Source: Hyaloscypha bicolor E
Taxonomy: Eukaryota > Ascomycota > Leotiomycetes > Helotiales > Hyaloscyphaceae
Direction of reading: 5' to 3'
Assembly: GCF_002865645.1 (NCBI RefSeq)
Contig: NW_020194685.1
Location: 1,006,807-1,070,806, forward strand
DNA: 64,000 bases
Positions 1 to 11,944 of this stretch are shown here, in pieces. Both the position numbers and the translations under genes were made by a program. How positions within the stretch are numbered: the first letter of the stretch is position 1; the number at the start of each line of letters is the position of its first letter. The notes beneath the pieces were generated by a model. The model was given only the letters and a program-made list of their open reading frames with translations. It was not told the origin of the DNA and did not search any database.

Positions 1-105
1 CCCGTAGCTTTGCTCTCTTCGCCCATAAGACCCGCCGGTCGTGCCTTTCTTGTATAAACTCGCCCGTAGCTTTACGGTATTGGTCGTGCTTTCGTATAAG
101 GCAGA
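1..105 (+). repeat. imperfect tandem duplication
   Basis: Two copies begin at 1 and 64, each starting CCCGTAGCTTT and carrying GGTCGTGC followed by TCGTATAA or TTGTATAA. The second copy is shorter. Function unknown. Confidence 0.5.
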
Positions 106-215
106 TTTCGCAAGTACAAAGTCGATATCCGTTCTCGTGAAAAGGGAAGCTTGTAATTGGGCGAAAGGACTTGCACCCGGAGCAGCGTAGCCGGTTTAAA
201 GGAAGGGTATCCATT

Positions 216-333
216 GGGAGCCTGCGGAGCCTGTAAAGCCTGTGAATTAGCCTATAAACCTTGTAAAAGGGAGCCTATAGAACCTGTGAAGTCTATAGAG
301 CTTGTGGAGCCTGTAAAGCCTGTAAAATAGAGC
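216..333 (+). repeat. imperfect GAGCCTGTAAA short-period repeat
   Basis: Units of about 9 bp related to GAGCCTGTAAAGCCTGT recur through this stretch with drift. In one forward frame they would encode Glu-Pro-Val and Lys-Pro-Val triplets, but that frame is closed by a stop shortly after and has no supported start. Confidence 0.5.
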
Positions 334-574
334 CTGAACTATGGAGCGGGCCTAAAGTTTTGGTATTCCCGAAGTTTGGTGTTCCCGCACAGACGCATTC
401 ACGTGACAGCGTCCGTTTTCTCCGGAAAATAGCGAAAATGTAAGATAGATGATGGAACCACGCGAAGCACATTAGAGCCGGGGCCTACTCTCTGCCTGAA
501 CTGTTGGATAAGGACGGTGGAGAGGAGAGTGAGGAAGGAAAACGTCTCTGAACTTGAAAGGGATATGTTACTAG

Positions 575-813
575 CTTTCGAGAAGTACGAGAAGTCGTCA
601 TCGGCTACTAATTCCCACCTCCCCGAGGCCTTCTCGCCGCTCTGCTGAGCCATCGCACCTCGGATTGGTCAATGCCGAGGATCCACGACCTGCAAGGCGG
701 CGGAAGCTCCGCTCAGTATCCATCGAGGCTCTACCAGTCACGCAACTCGAGATCGACAAGTACTATCTTCGACTTCGTGGAATATGCACCCGGCAGCTTG
801 CTGGACGCAGGAC
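575..813 (+). pseudogene. 5' part of disrupted chromodomain/Myb-like gene
   Basis: A forward frame is open from 575 into the hAT at 814. It carries a basic stretch (ARRRKLRSVSIEALP) followed by QLEIDKYYLRL. No in-frame ATG is visible, so the true start is either upstream of a frame change or lost. The frame stops only because the hAT element enters at 814. Skipping the transposon and one copy of its 8-bp target duplication, the same frame continues at 12703 without any shift, which argues that this was one exon. The function is inferred only from the downstream half (chromodomain-like, then Myb/SANT-like), so a chromatin or DNA-binding role is possible but unproven. Confidence 0.55.
806..813. 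repeat. hAT target site duplication, left (CGCAGGAC)
   Basis: This is an exact 8-bp match to 12695-12702. An 8-bp duplication is the hallmark of hAT insertion, and both copies directly abut CAGTGTGA terminal repeats. Confidence 0.93.
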
Positions 814-835
814 CAGTGTGAGCAAGAAATACTCA
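814..835 (+). repeat. hAT terminal inverted repeat, left
   Basis: It starts CAGTGTGAGCAAGAAATACT. It pairs with the right terminus (12673-12694), whose inward reading is CAGTGTGAACAATGAATAG: 8 identical bases, then scattered matches. Confidence 0.88.
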
Positions 836-859
836 AGGTATTCATACTACTCATGAATA

Positions 860-965
860 TTCATGAGTAGTCTTGAATAGAATATGAGTAGCGTAAAACT
901 CCAAAAAAATTGAGTAGAGTAGAATATATATTCATGAATATTCATGAATAGTCACGTGGAAATCA
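860..965. repeat. hAT left subterminal palindromes
   Basis: The stretch contains repeated CATGAATATTCATGA and TATGAGTAG motifs, including the perfect palindrome ATTCATGAATATTCATGAAT at about 931-950, followed by CACGTG. The same palindrome recurs at the right end (about 12601-12620). Subterminal repeats of this type bind hAT transposases in characterised elements; binding here is inferred. Confidence 0.7.
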
Positions 966-968
966 TGT

Positions 969-973
969 GATTT
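969..973. repeat. G1a target site duplication, left (GATTT)
   Basis: This exactly matches 9244-9248. It flanks the TG...CA boundaries of the gypsy element. Confidence 0.88.
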
Positions 974-1271
974 TGTAAGGTGTTTGTTGGTAGGCAATAA
1001 GACAATAGAATGAATCAGTGTGTTGTGAAACCACAGTGTTAAATTCAGTACAGAACTAATCTCTGTCCCTCCTGTGAGGTCCAGGGAAGCCCCCTCTAAA
1101 TAGGAGGCCCCGATGGCATACATATAATTAGTGATTTATAAGCCTAATGCATATGATGTAAATAGTGGTTGGTTGGGATATCGAAGGGCTGCCGAACTCC
1201 CTAATCGATACCTGCGATATCCGAGGTTCGTCACATGCCCTTAAGTTACGTACGACTCTGTACATATTACA
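974..1271 (-). repeat. G1a 3' LTR, nearly unmutated
   Basis: 298 bp, TGTAAGG...ATTACA. It aligns gap-free with 8946-9243. By hand I count about 57 differences, and all but two are C-to-T or G-to-A in the other copy. This copy keeps CpG and CpA sites, so it approximates the ancestral LTR. Confidence 0.92.
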
Positions 1272-1290
1272 ACTATGCCCCCCTCCTAGG
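1272..1290 (-). other. G1a polypurine tract
   Basis: Read on the minus strand, the bases directly before the 3' LTR are CCTAGGAGGGGGGCATAGT, a purine-rich run with six Gs. This is the expected plus-strand primer of an LTR element and independently confirms the minus orientation. Confidence 0.75.
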
Positions 1291-2300
1291 ATCTTGTCCC
1301 CAAGATCCATTAATCTATCCTGGTAAACATTTAATCGATTATTTATTTAATTAACGTAAACTTCCAGTATCTTAAGAGGTGGTTTTACTAATACGATCTG
1401 GATAATAGACGTAAAAATCATCTAATCAGATCGGGGCTAAGTAAGCGAGAAGGAAGGGTAATTATACCCCAGGTATAGGGGCTAGCCAGTAATTGCGATT
1501 TCGTTTGGGATCTGAGTATTCTAATTAGTTTAATTCAAAGTACCAAGGCGCTACCCTATAAAATTAATACTACCTGTCAGATCTCGTATTAGAATAATCT
1601 GAATAGCTATATAGAAAGTATTTAATAAATATTTATATAAGAAATCTATATAAATATTTCTGAGGTTCTAGAGATTATTTACGAGCTCCTGGAAATATAT
1701 ATTAATCGGTTATACTGATTTCCGATTAGGACTAGTACAAAAACTAGTAGTTAATCCAGATAGTTCTTTACTTTTATAAAAGGACCTCTTTATATTACTA
1801 TATTGTGATGGGCACACGTGATGGCGCATGGACAGGTGTCAGATGTCGTGGATCTAGTTTCCTATTTTGGGTACAGCTTGCGATCGGAATCGTATGGATC
1901 GCATGGGATTTCCTAATTAAGTAAAGGGCTTCGCATGCCTGGCTAAGCACTAGGGAATATATAGGGAGACGCTCCTAGCTTTGGAAGGGGCATCGATTAG
2001 TCTCTTGTTGGAATCAATTCTTGGAATCAGTTACACTTGCAAGCGTCACTCCGCAGCTTACTTACCTTGACTACTTGTGCATCACCCTGCTATTACGTGC
2101 CTTACATATATACTCTCTTCCTTTCTAATAACTATATATATAACTTTTTCTATTATTGCCTTCTAGCCTCTTCTTCTGCCTTTCTCTAAGTCTTCTTTAA
2201 TTATTTTTAATTAATTCTATAATATCTTCTTCTGGCTTTATTATTCGTTCCCGTAATAATAAGTATAAAGGTAATCTTATAGCCTCCTTTCCTATTACTA
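1291..2300 (-). other. G1a 3' untranslated region, lightly RIP-mutated
   Basis: Between the end of the recognisable pol region and the 3' LTR lies about 1 kb with near-normal composition up to roughly 2100, then an abrupt fall into AT-rich sequence. The matching part of G1b (33525-34240) is fully AT-converted but clearly alignable. I see no gene here. Confidence 0.6.
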
Positions 2301-5300
2301 GTAGATACTTGAAATATTTCAAGTATTTACTTATTAATTCCTTTACCTTATATACTATAGTACCTAGTAAGAAGAATTATAACTATTATAATAAGGGTTC
2401 TAAGTCTTATATATTAGTAAATTCTTTAGCTTTAATATCTATTAAAGCTAATATAATTTCAGATTCTTTATTACTTATTAGAGGCTTACCGGTTCTAGGA
2501 AGATATTATTATAACTTTTAAGAAATTTCTTAAAATATATCCTAAATAGTATTATACTAATAAGAATAATATTATTAATTAGGTTTTCGAAAACTAGAAG
2601 AATACTAATAAGCTTTAGAATTCTTCTTCCTATCTTAATAAGGCAGATAATAATACTATTTGGGTTAGTATTCCAAAAATAAGTTTTTTCTAATATATTT
2701 AGGTATTTACTAATTCCTTAAAGAAATACTATAATATCTATCTTTAAGGTATTAACCTTATTACTAAGCTTATTACCGAGATTACTAAATAGTCTATTAC
2801 TAGTACTTTAAGTACTAATAATATAATACTTATAGTTATTCGGGACCTGATTTTAGAAGTTTAGGCCTTTTATAAGATATATATAGCTATTATAAGTTTC
2901 TTACTTATTTCTCTTAATATCCTTAATACTAATATTATTATAATATAACTATATCCTTAATACTAATATTATTATAATATAACTATATCCTTAATACTAA
3001 TATTATTATAATATAACTATATCCTTAATACTAATATTATTATAGTATAACTATATCCTTAATACTAATATTATTATAGTATAACTATATTCTATTAAGA
3101 GATAAGTGAATTCCGGAAAGTATTAGCTAATTCTTTATTAAGTTCTAAATAGGGCCAGTATTTGGTATTCTTATTTTAGGAATTAGAAATTTATAAGAAT
3201 TAGAGTTTATTTATTTAAGATACCTATAGCTAGTTTACTTATAATAAATCTTTTTTAATCCTAAACCTTTTTCTAATAATTTAAATATAATTCTTATAAG
3301 CCTTAATAAAATCCTGAAAAACCTTTATAAATAAAAAAACCTAGGAAAAAAGTATTTCTATTATTATTCCAGATTTTTTCTTAGCTATCCAAGTTCTTTT
3401 TTTCTTTTAAATAGTCTTTTTCTTAGTAATCCAGAATTCTTTTTAATTTTAAGAAATTATTAAAAGATAGTTTCGGATTCTAAGCTATAGTTTTAGTTAT
3501 ATAATTTTAGAAGTTTCTTAAAATTTTCAAGATTAGAGAAAGTAAATAACTAGGTATTATAATTTTTAGGCCAGGCTTTCTATTTAATTAAATATTATTA
3601 CTTCTTATTTCTATTATTTTATTAGTAATTAATAATAGCTTTTACTTCTTATTCTTATTTTTTATTATTATTTACTAATTCCGGAAGTTCTTTAAAGAAA
3701 TATAAATATAGCTTCTAACTCTTTTTTATTATATACTTTTTAAAAAAGAAAATATAGAAAATTAGATATAAATAATTATATATATTTAATAATTCTAACT
3801 TATATACTAAATTACTAATATATTTAAAGATCCTAAATAGATCTATAAATTTTAGCTTAAGCTTTCTTATTTTAAGTTTAATATTTCTTATTAATAATAT
3901 TACCGAGGCTTCTTTAGAATAGTATTTAGCTAACTAGTACTTATTATAATAGGTTTCCCGATTATTTTATATATAATACTATAAATTCTTAAGCTTTCTT
4001 TATTTTATTTTAAAAGTTTCTAGCCTTTTATATATAGCTAGTATCTTTCCTATAATCCTGTTTTTAGGATTCTATAGAAATTAAAAGTAATATTTATAAT
4101 ATATATAGAAAAATATATTTTATAAAATCTAATATTTTAAGTTATTATATATAAATTCTATAAAAGATAACTTCTTAAACTAGTTATTTTTTTAGGTATT
4201 ATAATAATATCTCAGATAGTATTTTAGGGCCTAGTTTTATTTTTCTATCTAATTATTTATTTAAGAATAATAAGCTATACTTAAATACTATTTATATATT
4301 AAATAGAAATAGAAAGCAGACTAGAACTAGCTAGTAAATACCGTTTTTCGGTCAGAAATAATTCTATTAGGAGAGCTAAAGATTAAAAAAAATTTTTTTT
4401 ATATAATCTTAGTAAACTCTAAAGAATTAATAGTCTTATAATATATAATATATCTTACTATTTTAGAATACTAGTTAATAACTATAAGAATTATATTAAA
4501 ATCGGAACCTTCTATTAGGTTCTTATATAGTAGTAAACCTATAATAAAATCTATAAAGATCTTATCCTAGGGTCTCTCAGGCTATAATAAACTACTAAAT
4601 AAATTATATAGCAAATATCTCTTTGCCTTAATTCTCTGGCAGATATTATATTCTTAATAATAATTATAAATATCTCCTTTATATTCTCCTAATACTAGAA
4701 TCTTCTAAGAAGCTCGAGAGTTTTCTTTACTTTATAATATTTAGCTATTAGATTATTATAATAAAGCTTTATAATTTCTTAATATAAAGCGGAATTATTA
4801 GGTATAATAATTCTTAAATAGTATCTAAATAAGCCCGAATTATTTTCCAGATTTCTTTTCCTTTAGTATCTTTCTTACTAAGCCTCTATTTTATAATATT
4901 TTAATATCAAGAATTATTTCTCTAAACTACCTAAATAATATCTAGAAGGGATTTAGATAAAAAAGCTAGTACTATAGCTCTTTTAATAGCCATATATATC
5001 TATATATAGGGAATTAGATATTTATAATTATCTAATTTAAAAACTCGAAAAACCAAAAAGTCTTTAGTTCTATTAAGTAATATAGTTATAGATACCCTTA
5101 TTACCTTAGCTATAGTAGTAGAGCCTTTAAGGTATTTCCCTATATCTTATTTCTTAACTAATTCTATAGTTAAGGAATTTATAAAATTATTTATTTATTT
5201 ATCTTATAATAAATATTTCTCCTTAGCTATTATAGATATAGTAAATATTAAATAATACCTATTCTAAAGAGGGAATTCTTTAGATATCTATAAGAATCTC

Positions 5301-7400
5301 TAAATTATAATTATAAAAGCTTTCTTTAACTTATTTTAAAAGATTAGAAGCCAAGTTATATTAATAGGACCTTTTTTATAATTAGGTCTTTTACTAGGTC
5401 TATTTATTGGGTTTAAGGCATTTCTATAGTAAATAATATTAAAATCATATATTATAAGATATATTACCTAATATACTTAATAGCTCTCTAGATACTTTAT
5501 TTCTATAAAGTATTAGAGATTATTATAATCTATAATAACCTTAATTATAAACCTGAACCCTTTAAGATAATAATACTAATACTTAAAGGCTTTAATAATT
5601 ATAAATAGCTCCCTATTATAGGTATTATAGTTATATTCGGCTCCGGAAAGTTTCCGGAACCAGAATACTACTAGATACTAGTATTTTTTCGGGCTATTAC
5701 TAGAATTAACTTATTATAAAATAGTACTAGTAATTACGAATTTTAATATATTAGTTTTAATATAAATCTTCTTAGAAGAATTAAAATAGACTAGGATAAA
5801 TATTATAATAAAAGCTTTTTTTAAAGTCTTAAAGCTTTTAGCTACTTTATCTATTTATATAAAGAAACCGGATTTCCGGCCCTTTTCTATTTCTTTTAAG
5901 AGATCTATTAAGCCTATAGTTACCTAAAAATAATAATAGATAAACCTATAATAGAAATTAGTAAATCTAAGAAATACTTAAATATTATAAAATAATTCTG
6001 GTTCTAGCTATTTAATAATACTATAGACCTATTTAGGATTTATATAAATATCTTCTATTCTAATAAGGAAGCCTAAAAATTCGACTTCCTTAATATTAAA
6101 CTTATATTTACTAAATTTATAAAACAGATTATTTTTATATAGCCTAGTAAATACCTAGTAAATATAATTATAGTATTTATTCTTATTTCGGAAATAAATA
6201 AGAATATTATTTAAATAAATAACTATAAAATAATTCAGGAGCTTTATAAATATAGTATTAATATATACTTAAAATATAGCTAATATATTAGCTAGCCCAA
6301 AAGATATTATAAGATATTCAAAATAGCTATAATAGGTCCTAAAAGCCGTTTTTTACTTATATTCTTTATAAATTCTTACCTAATAATATATATTCTTAAG
6401 ATCTAGCTTTATAAAGATCTTGGCTTCTTAAAGCTAGTTAAGGGTCTTATTAATAAGAGAAAGCAAATACTAATTCTTAATTATAACTTAATTAAGTTTA
6501 TAATAATTAATATAAAGATATAGTCCTTTATTTTTCTTGGAAATAAAAAAAATAAGTACTTTTACTAGGCTTTTACTAGGCCTTATCTAATATTTATAAA
6601 GTATATCCTATAAATATAGATATAATACTTCTAGTTAGGTTTCTAATAGATTATATAAAGGCCTATACGAAACTATACTATCTATATTAATAAAGTATTT
6701 AATATTACCAAGATTAGGAAGTTCTAAAGCTTTATTAGAATTAAAAACCTCTAAGAAGTTTTCGTATTTATTATTCCGGAAATAGATAAGTACTTTTAAG
6801 ACTTCTTTTTAGAAAGTATTAATTTGCTATATTAAAAACTCTTATTTAATATTACTAGAATTATATAATAAAGTAAAGACCTAGTAATTATTATAAATAT
6901 ATAAAGCCTATTATTTAGAATAGTTATATTTGCCTTTAGTTAAGAATAAGACTTGAGATACTAGCTTAGGATACCGGTTAAGCTTCTTACCGAATTCTTT
7001 TAGTATTAGGATCTTAATATTATTAGGCTATATAAATATATATATCTATTATTTCTTAATATAGTCTATATATTATATAAGAGTTACTTTATAAAATTCT
7101 ATACTAAAAACGAGACTATAAGAATTAATATTCTTATATCTATAGAACCGGAGCTTAAAAGAATATATCTTACTATAATTATCTATAATAAATATCTTAA
7201 GATTATAGGCTTAATAAATTTTAAATTAGTTCTTATAAAAGATTACAAATTCTTAGTTATATTTAGCTAAAGTAATAAAGTTCTGGCTTTAAGTCTAATT
7301 ATTATTAAGGAAGTTATAATCTGATTCGGTATTACTAAGTCTATTATATATTTTTAAGGTATCTATTTCTGGCTATATTAATCTTATTTAAATAATTATA
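2300..7400 (-). pseudogene. G1a pol relic (RT, RNase H, integrase)
   Basis: Reading the minus strand through stops, 6420-6300 gives AKIFIKLDLKNIYY followed by KTAFRTYY, the start of a Ty3/gypsy reverse transcriptase. The catalytic LDD has become LNN within IYLNNILIYF near 6200, as expected if GAT codons became AAT. RNase H signals (GAEYNYNTYNRE, RFIIKVIIDYNNL) follow to about 5380. Integrase core is seen near 4610-4510 as ETLG*DLYRFYYRF, matching the family's ERPW-x-S-x-DFI segment. Stops fall mostly at former Gln and Trp codons. Nonfunctional. Exact ends, protease and any chromodomain are not resolved. Confidence 0.82.
2921..3090. repeat. 34-bp minisatellite, five copies
   Basis: Five tandem units begin at 2921, 2955, 2989, 3023 and 3057, each starting CCTTAATACTAATATTATTA. 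The last two differ by one base. The equivalent place in G1b (about 34825-34855) has a single shortened unit, so the array expanded in G1a or collapsed in G1b. Confidence 0.93.
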
Positions 7401-8930
7401 TAAAGTAATATATCTTTTTTATTATAGCCAAAATTATTAATATTTAAGATCTAGCCTTCTTTTTTCTCTATTTCTTAGAAAAGTCTTTTCTAAAGTACTT
7501 CTCTATAGCTATAGTATTAACCTACTTCTATAAATACCTTGACTTTTCTATAATTTTGGCCTTATTAGGGTTTTACTAAGTCTATTTAGTATACTTGAAA
7601 TACTTTATACTTTCTAAGAAATATTCTTTTTATTTATAAGTCTAATAAACTATACCTAAAGTAGAACTAGTACTCTATTAAGGCCTTAAAGGAGCTAAAG
7701 TATTACCTGAGGATTTCTTATATAATCTTCGGAACTTATTCTTCCTTTTTTAATAGCCTTATAAATTAGAATTTGCTAAGTTAGGGTCTTTAGAAGCAAA
7801 GCTACTCTTATTAGACTTTCCTATCTTTATTTTTCTTAATTTAGAATAAGTAATATACTTTATTTTCTGAGCTTTCTTAAGCTATTCGGAAATAAATACT
7901 GCCTTATCTCTTAAGAAAATAAATATAAGTATCTAATAAATCTTATAATTAGATAAAGCAGTATTAAAAGTCCGGATCCGGTTTCTCTCAGGATATAGGT
8001 CCTAGTTAACTTCGAGACTAATTATCCGAGTATATAACTTAGTAACTATCTTACCGTTCTTCTAATAAAGATCTCAGAATTCCTTAAAGGTATCTTATTA
8101 ATAGGTTTAAGGTACTTGGAATATATTAGCCAAATAGGCCTTAAATTACTTCTAATAGACCTCATATAATAGTAGGCTTTACTTTATTATAGCCTCTCAA
8201 GTATTATAAGGTTTATTCCTAAAAGTACTTATAATAGAGTTAACTCTAGAAAAGTATTTATTATAAGTTCAAGGTTAGGTTCTAAAGACTACTTTCCAGG
8301 AGAATATAAATATTCTCTATTTCTTAAAGAACTTTCTATAATATAAGTCAGGTATCCGGATCTTAAGAAGCTTTTCTCGGTCTAAATACATCTTTAGGAT
8401 ATTATATAGTAGCTTCTAATAAATAGTATTGAGATTACTTTTAAAGCTTATTATATTAGAAAAGGAAATAGGTTCTAATTCTATTTCAGGAAGTTCCCTA
8501 ATAGGAATTACTAAGGAAAATAGAATAGACTTATAAATAGAGTTTCTATAAGATATAGTAAACTATAAGGTATTTCTAAAAGTACTCTTATATTACTCTA
8601 ACTATAGGATATATTAGTTAATTATATCTATTAATTCTTGCTTTTATTAGAGTACTTTGACTTTAGTATATAAGCCCTATTTCGTAGCTTAGGTAGTAGT
8701 AACTCGGGTATTAATCTCAGTATCTTAATTATTACCGGGATTATTTATATTATTATTACTGGCTTTTGGAGGCTCCTAAAAAGCCCTATTAAAAGTATTA
8801 GACAAGCCTTTACTATTACCCGTATTAGGGTTAATCTATTCAACTTCCTTTATAGGAATAGCTTTAGTAAGAGATTATATATTTTACAGATTTCGAGATA
8901 TAATTACTTATTAAACTACCTCCTTTAAGG
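7400..8930 (-). pseudogene. G1a gag relic
   Basis: By position this is gag: it lies between the 5' LTR (right) and the pol frame. A patchy minus-strand frame includes DTFKEFQDLYQKNGKIVTKLYTRIISLEV-like text around 8120-8000, rich in Lys and Gln. RIP has erased certain zinc-knuckle residues, so a CCHC motif cannot be confirmed. Assignment rests on position and strand rather than on conserved residues. Confidence 0.5.
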
Positions 8931-8945
8931 GTAAAGAGATTAGCT

Positions 8946-9243
8946 TATAAGGTATTTATTAGTAAATAATAAGATAATAGAATAAATTAGTATGTTATAA
9001 AACCATAGTATTAAATTTAGTATAGAACTAATCTCTATTTCTCTTATAAGGTCTAGAGAAGCCCCCTTTAAATAGGAGGCCCCAATAGCATATATATAAT
9101 TAGTAATTTATAAGCCTAATATATATAATATAAATAGTAGTTAATTGGGATATTAAAGAACTACCGAACTCCCTAATTAATACTCGTAATATCCGAGGTT
9201 TATTACATGCCCTTAAATTACGTATAACCCTATATATATTACA
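8946..9243 (-). repeat. G1a 5' LTR, RIP-mutated
   Basis: 298 bp with TATAAGG...ATTACA ends (original TG turned to TA). It is the partner of 974-1271 and is followed directly by GATTT. It carries almost all of the directional changes between the two LTRs. Confidence 0.92.
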
Positions 9244-9248
9244 GATTT
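9244..9248. repeat. G1a target site duplication, right (GATTT)
   Basis: Exact copy of 969-973. Confidence 0.88.
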
Positions 9249-9663
9249 TTAGTAAATTAATATATATTTAATTTTTTTAAAAAAGAACTAAGGTACCTAT
9301 TAAGTAGCCTTATATAAGATAAGCTAGTACTTATATAAGGCTACTTAAATACTAATTTTCTATAATAATAAACTAATTATCCTCCTTAGAATCTTGTTTT
9401 TTCTCTTTTTTCTTTCTCTTTTTCTCTTCTTTTTTAGCCTCTTCTAATTCGTCTTTAAATAACCCCCAACTTTTTAAGCAAGCTATTCTCTTAAAAGTAC
9501 TCTTATTAAGTCTATTTCGTAATTTAGTCATAATAAGAGCGCCTTGAGAGAAGAATCTCTTACTAGGAGCCGAGGAAACTAGAATTCCTAAATATTTCCT
9601 AGCTATTAAAGCTAAAGCAGGAAATCTAGCCGCATTAGACTTCTAATAATCTAAAGGCTTAAC

Positions 9664-9750
9664 CTATATATATATTAGTACTAATATATAAAAAAATATT
9701 AAGAGAATATCGGATAATTATTTAATAGAATTTAAGTAAAGTTTATTTAC
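9664..9750 (-). other. hAT transposase intron
   Basis: On the minus strand the intron opens with GTAAAT, has a TACTAAT branch site and ends in ATAG. Splicing joins to the frame reading VKPLDY at the start of the hATC domain. 87 nt. Confidence 0.65.
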
Positions 9751-10438
9751 CTTTCTATCTTCTTTTTTTCTTCTAAATAAGTTACTAATTCGTCTTCTAT
9801 ATTAGAAGACTTACTAGTAATATATATATCTAAATATAAAATTAGTTATTAATTTATTAAAAAAATAATTAAAGAAATTACTTATATATTATAATCGGTC
9901 TTTAATCTATTATATATATCCAAAGACATACTATTAGATAAGCTAATACTAGTTAATTCTTCTTATTTAATTCGAGGATCAAGAATAAGAGCTAAATATA
10001 AAGCTTTATTTTTATTATTTAAAACGCCTGTTTTAGGATAATATTTTCGAAGTTTAGCTATACCCTTATTAATAGCATCTATAAATACTTTATCCTATTA
10101 AATATTAGTATAATAATATAAAAAGAATTTAAGAAAAGACTTATTTTAAATTCCTTTTTAAAATTTTCAAGTTTATTATATATTTTATATACCTCAGATA
10201 TAATATAATATATAGTCGGATAATTTTCGGCTTGTAATTTAGTTATAGCTTTAACAAATATTAGAACTATATTTAAAATATTATTTAAATAAGTAATTTT
10301 AATATTAGTTAAAACTAGACTTTTATTTTTAAAAGCCTTCGAATTAGAGCTATTAATAACTACTTTAATAGCTTTATATATATATATATAAAGTTCTTTA
10401 ACATATAATAATTCAAAGACTACTATATTTTTTAATCT

Positions 10439-10681
10439 ATAAATAATTAGTATTAATTAATAATTAATTAAATAATTAATTAAATAATTAATTAATTAAT
10501 TAATTAAATAATTAAATAATTAAATAATTAAATAATTAAATAATTAAATAATTAAATAAAAATAATTAAATAATTAAATAATTAAATAATTAAATAATTA
10601 AATAATTAAATAAATAATTAATTAAATAAATAATTAATTAAATAATTAAATAATTAAATAATTAATTAATTAATTACTTAC
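10439..10681 (-). other. hAT transposase intron swollen by AT microsatellite
   Basis: On the minus strand the donor is GTAAGT (near 10681), the branch TACTAAT, and the acceptor TTATAG (near 10439). The interior is almost wholly the AATTAAAT repeat. Fungal introns are usually 50-100 nt, so about 240 nt is unusually long and is explained by repeat growth. Confidence 0.6.
10455..10676. repeat. (AATTAAAT)n microsatellite
   Basis: About 220 bp of AATT/AAAT steps, mostly AATTAAAT units with AATTAATT variants at both ends. It lies inside the hAT intron. Confidence 0.9.
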
Positions 10682-11944
10682 TAAGTTAAGGAAATCGAGC
10701 ATTTTCTATATTAAAAGCTTTAATTTGAGCTTCTAATAGCCGTCGGTTTTCTTGATTATATTTAAGACCTATAATAATCTTTTAAACCTTTCTCTAAATT
10801 AATAAATCTATAATTTATTAATAAAACTCTTATAAATTATAAAGGGAACTTACTTATTACTTGTTCTATTTCTCTTTCTTCTTCTCTATCTTCAAGTTCT
10901 TCTATTTCTTGCTCGTATAAATCCGTAGAATAAGAGATATTATAATCGTTCTTAATAAGAGCTTTTAAAATATCTTAAACTACTAAGTTTAATACATAAG
11001 CTATATAAGAAATATCTCCTTGAAATTTAATACCTTCCTTATTATAATACTTTATAAAAGCCTATAATAAGGTATTATTTAAGCTAGTATTATCTCGAGT
11101 AATACTAAAAAAGATATATTAATATAAATTATTTAAAAATTTAATTAGAATTACTTACCTAGTAATATTATACTCGATATTATATTATTTTAAAGCTTCT
11201 AATAAAACAGAAAGTATATAAATACCAGAGTATATATCGTTTAAGTCTTTTATAGCTAATAAATAAGATTTTAATATAAAATCCTTATTTATAAAGTGTT
11301 TAAAAATATATTAGTATAAATTTCACTTAATAATTATAGGAATATATAAACTTATATAGTAATTCCAAGGAAGGCCTTTTGATTTATAAAGGTAACAGCG
11401 TTTAAAGTAATAGAAAAGGTTCCTTGAGATTTAATATTCTCTAGAAATTCATCTTTAATATTTAAACTCTTTTTAATATAGCTTAAATTAAGCTCATCTA
11501 TAAGTATTTTTAAATATAAAGGCAGTATTTGACTATTAAGTATTAATATATATAATAATAATAAAGAATATAATAATACTTACTAATTTAAATACTTTAA
11601 AAGTAATTTAAAACTTAAAGTATTTACTACTCGAAAAGAGATATTATTATTAATTATAAAACTTAATAATAGTTTCTTAAAATAATTAATAGTAAAGCTT
11701 TCTTCTCTTTAACCCGATTACTTATTAAAAAGATCATTTATAGTAGATTGAGAGACTTGAGAAGAGCCTTTACTTTCACCTATTAAATATATTAGTAAAT
11801 AAAGCTTTTTAATTAATATTAAATAACTTACTATTATTATTACTATCTTTAAGACTAGTAATATCAATAAATTTATATACGTTTCGAAAATGAGCATAAT
11901 AATTACTTATAGGGGCATATATTCGTTAATTTATTCATGTTTTT

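Larger units (their letters stand above)
1..574. other. GC-richer unique flank, no assigned gene
   Basis: This is the least RIP-affected DNA at the left edge; CpG and CpA remain common. Bases 1-60 and 64-105 are imperfect duplicates that share the string CCCGTAGCTTT and a GGTCGTGC core. Bases 216-333 form an imperfect short repeat built on GAGCCTGTAAAGCCTGT. I recognise no domain on either strand. A minus-strand open frame at 399-653 exists, but it lies partly antisense to the better supported frame that follows and has no recognisable family. Confidence 0.5.
974..9243 (-). mobile_element. Gypsy (Ty3) LTR retrotransposon G1a, RIP-degraded
   Basis: A full-length 8.27-kb element inserted in the hAT. 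Orientation is minus: reverse transcriptase, RNase H and integrase motifs all read right to left, and the polypurine tract abuts the left LTR. Both LTRs are 298 bp and are flanked by GATTT. Domain order on the minus strand is gag (about 8930-7400), protease (unresolved), RT/RNase H (about 6560-5380) and integrase (about 4950-4300), then a long 3' part. All frames are riddled with stops. RIP is heavy from about 2100 to 9243 but light in 974-2100. A second, truncated copy (G1b) starts at 33247. Confidence 0.92.

Noticed and set aside
399..653. Minus-strand open frame of 84 residues in the left flank
   Set aside because: No family likeness. It is partly antisense to the better supported forward frame at 575-813 and could be open by chance in GC-rich DNA.
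932..1310. Minus-strand open frames over the left G1a LTR
   Set aside because: They lie within an LTR and its flank; chance frames in unmutated non-coding sequence.
2309..2521. Forward open frame of 70 residues, also present at 34241-34453
   Set aside because: Similarity between the two is only because both lie at the same place in two copies of G1, which is coded on the minus strand. Shadow frame.
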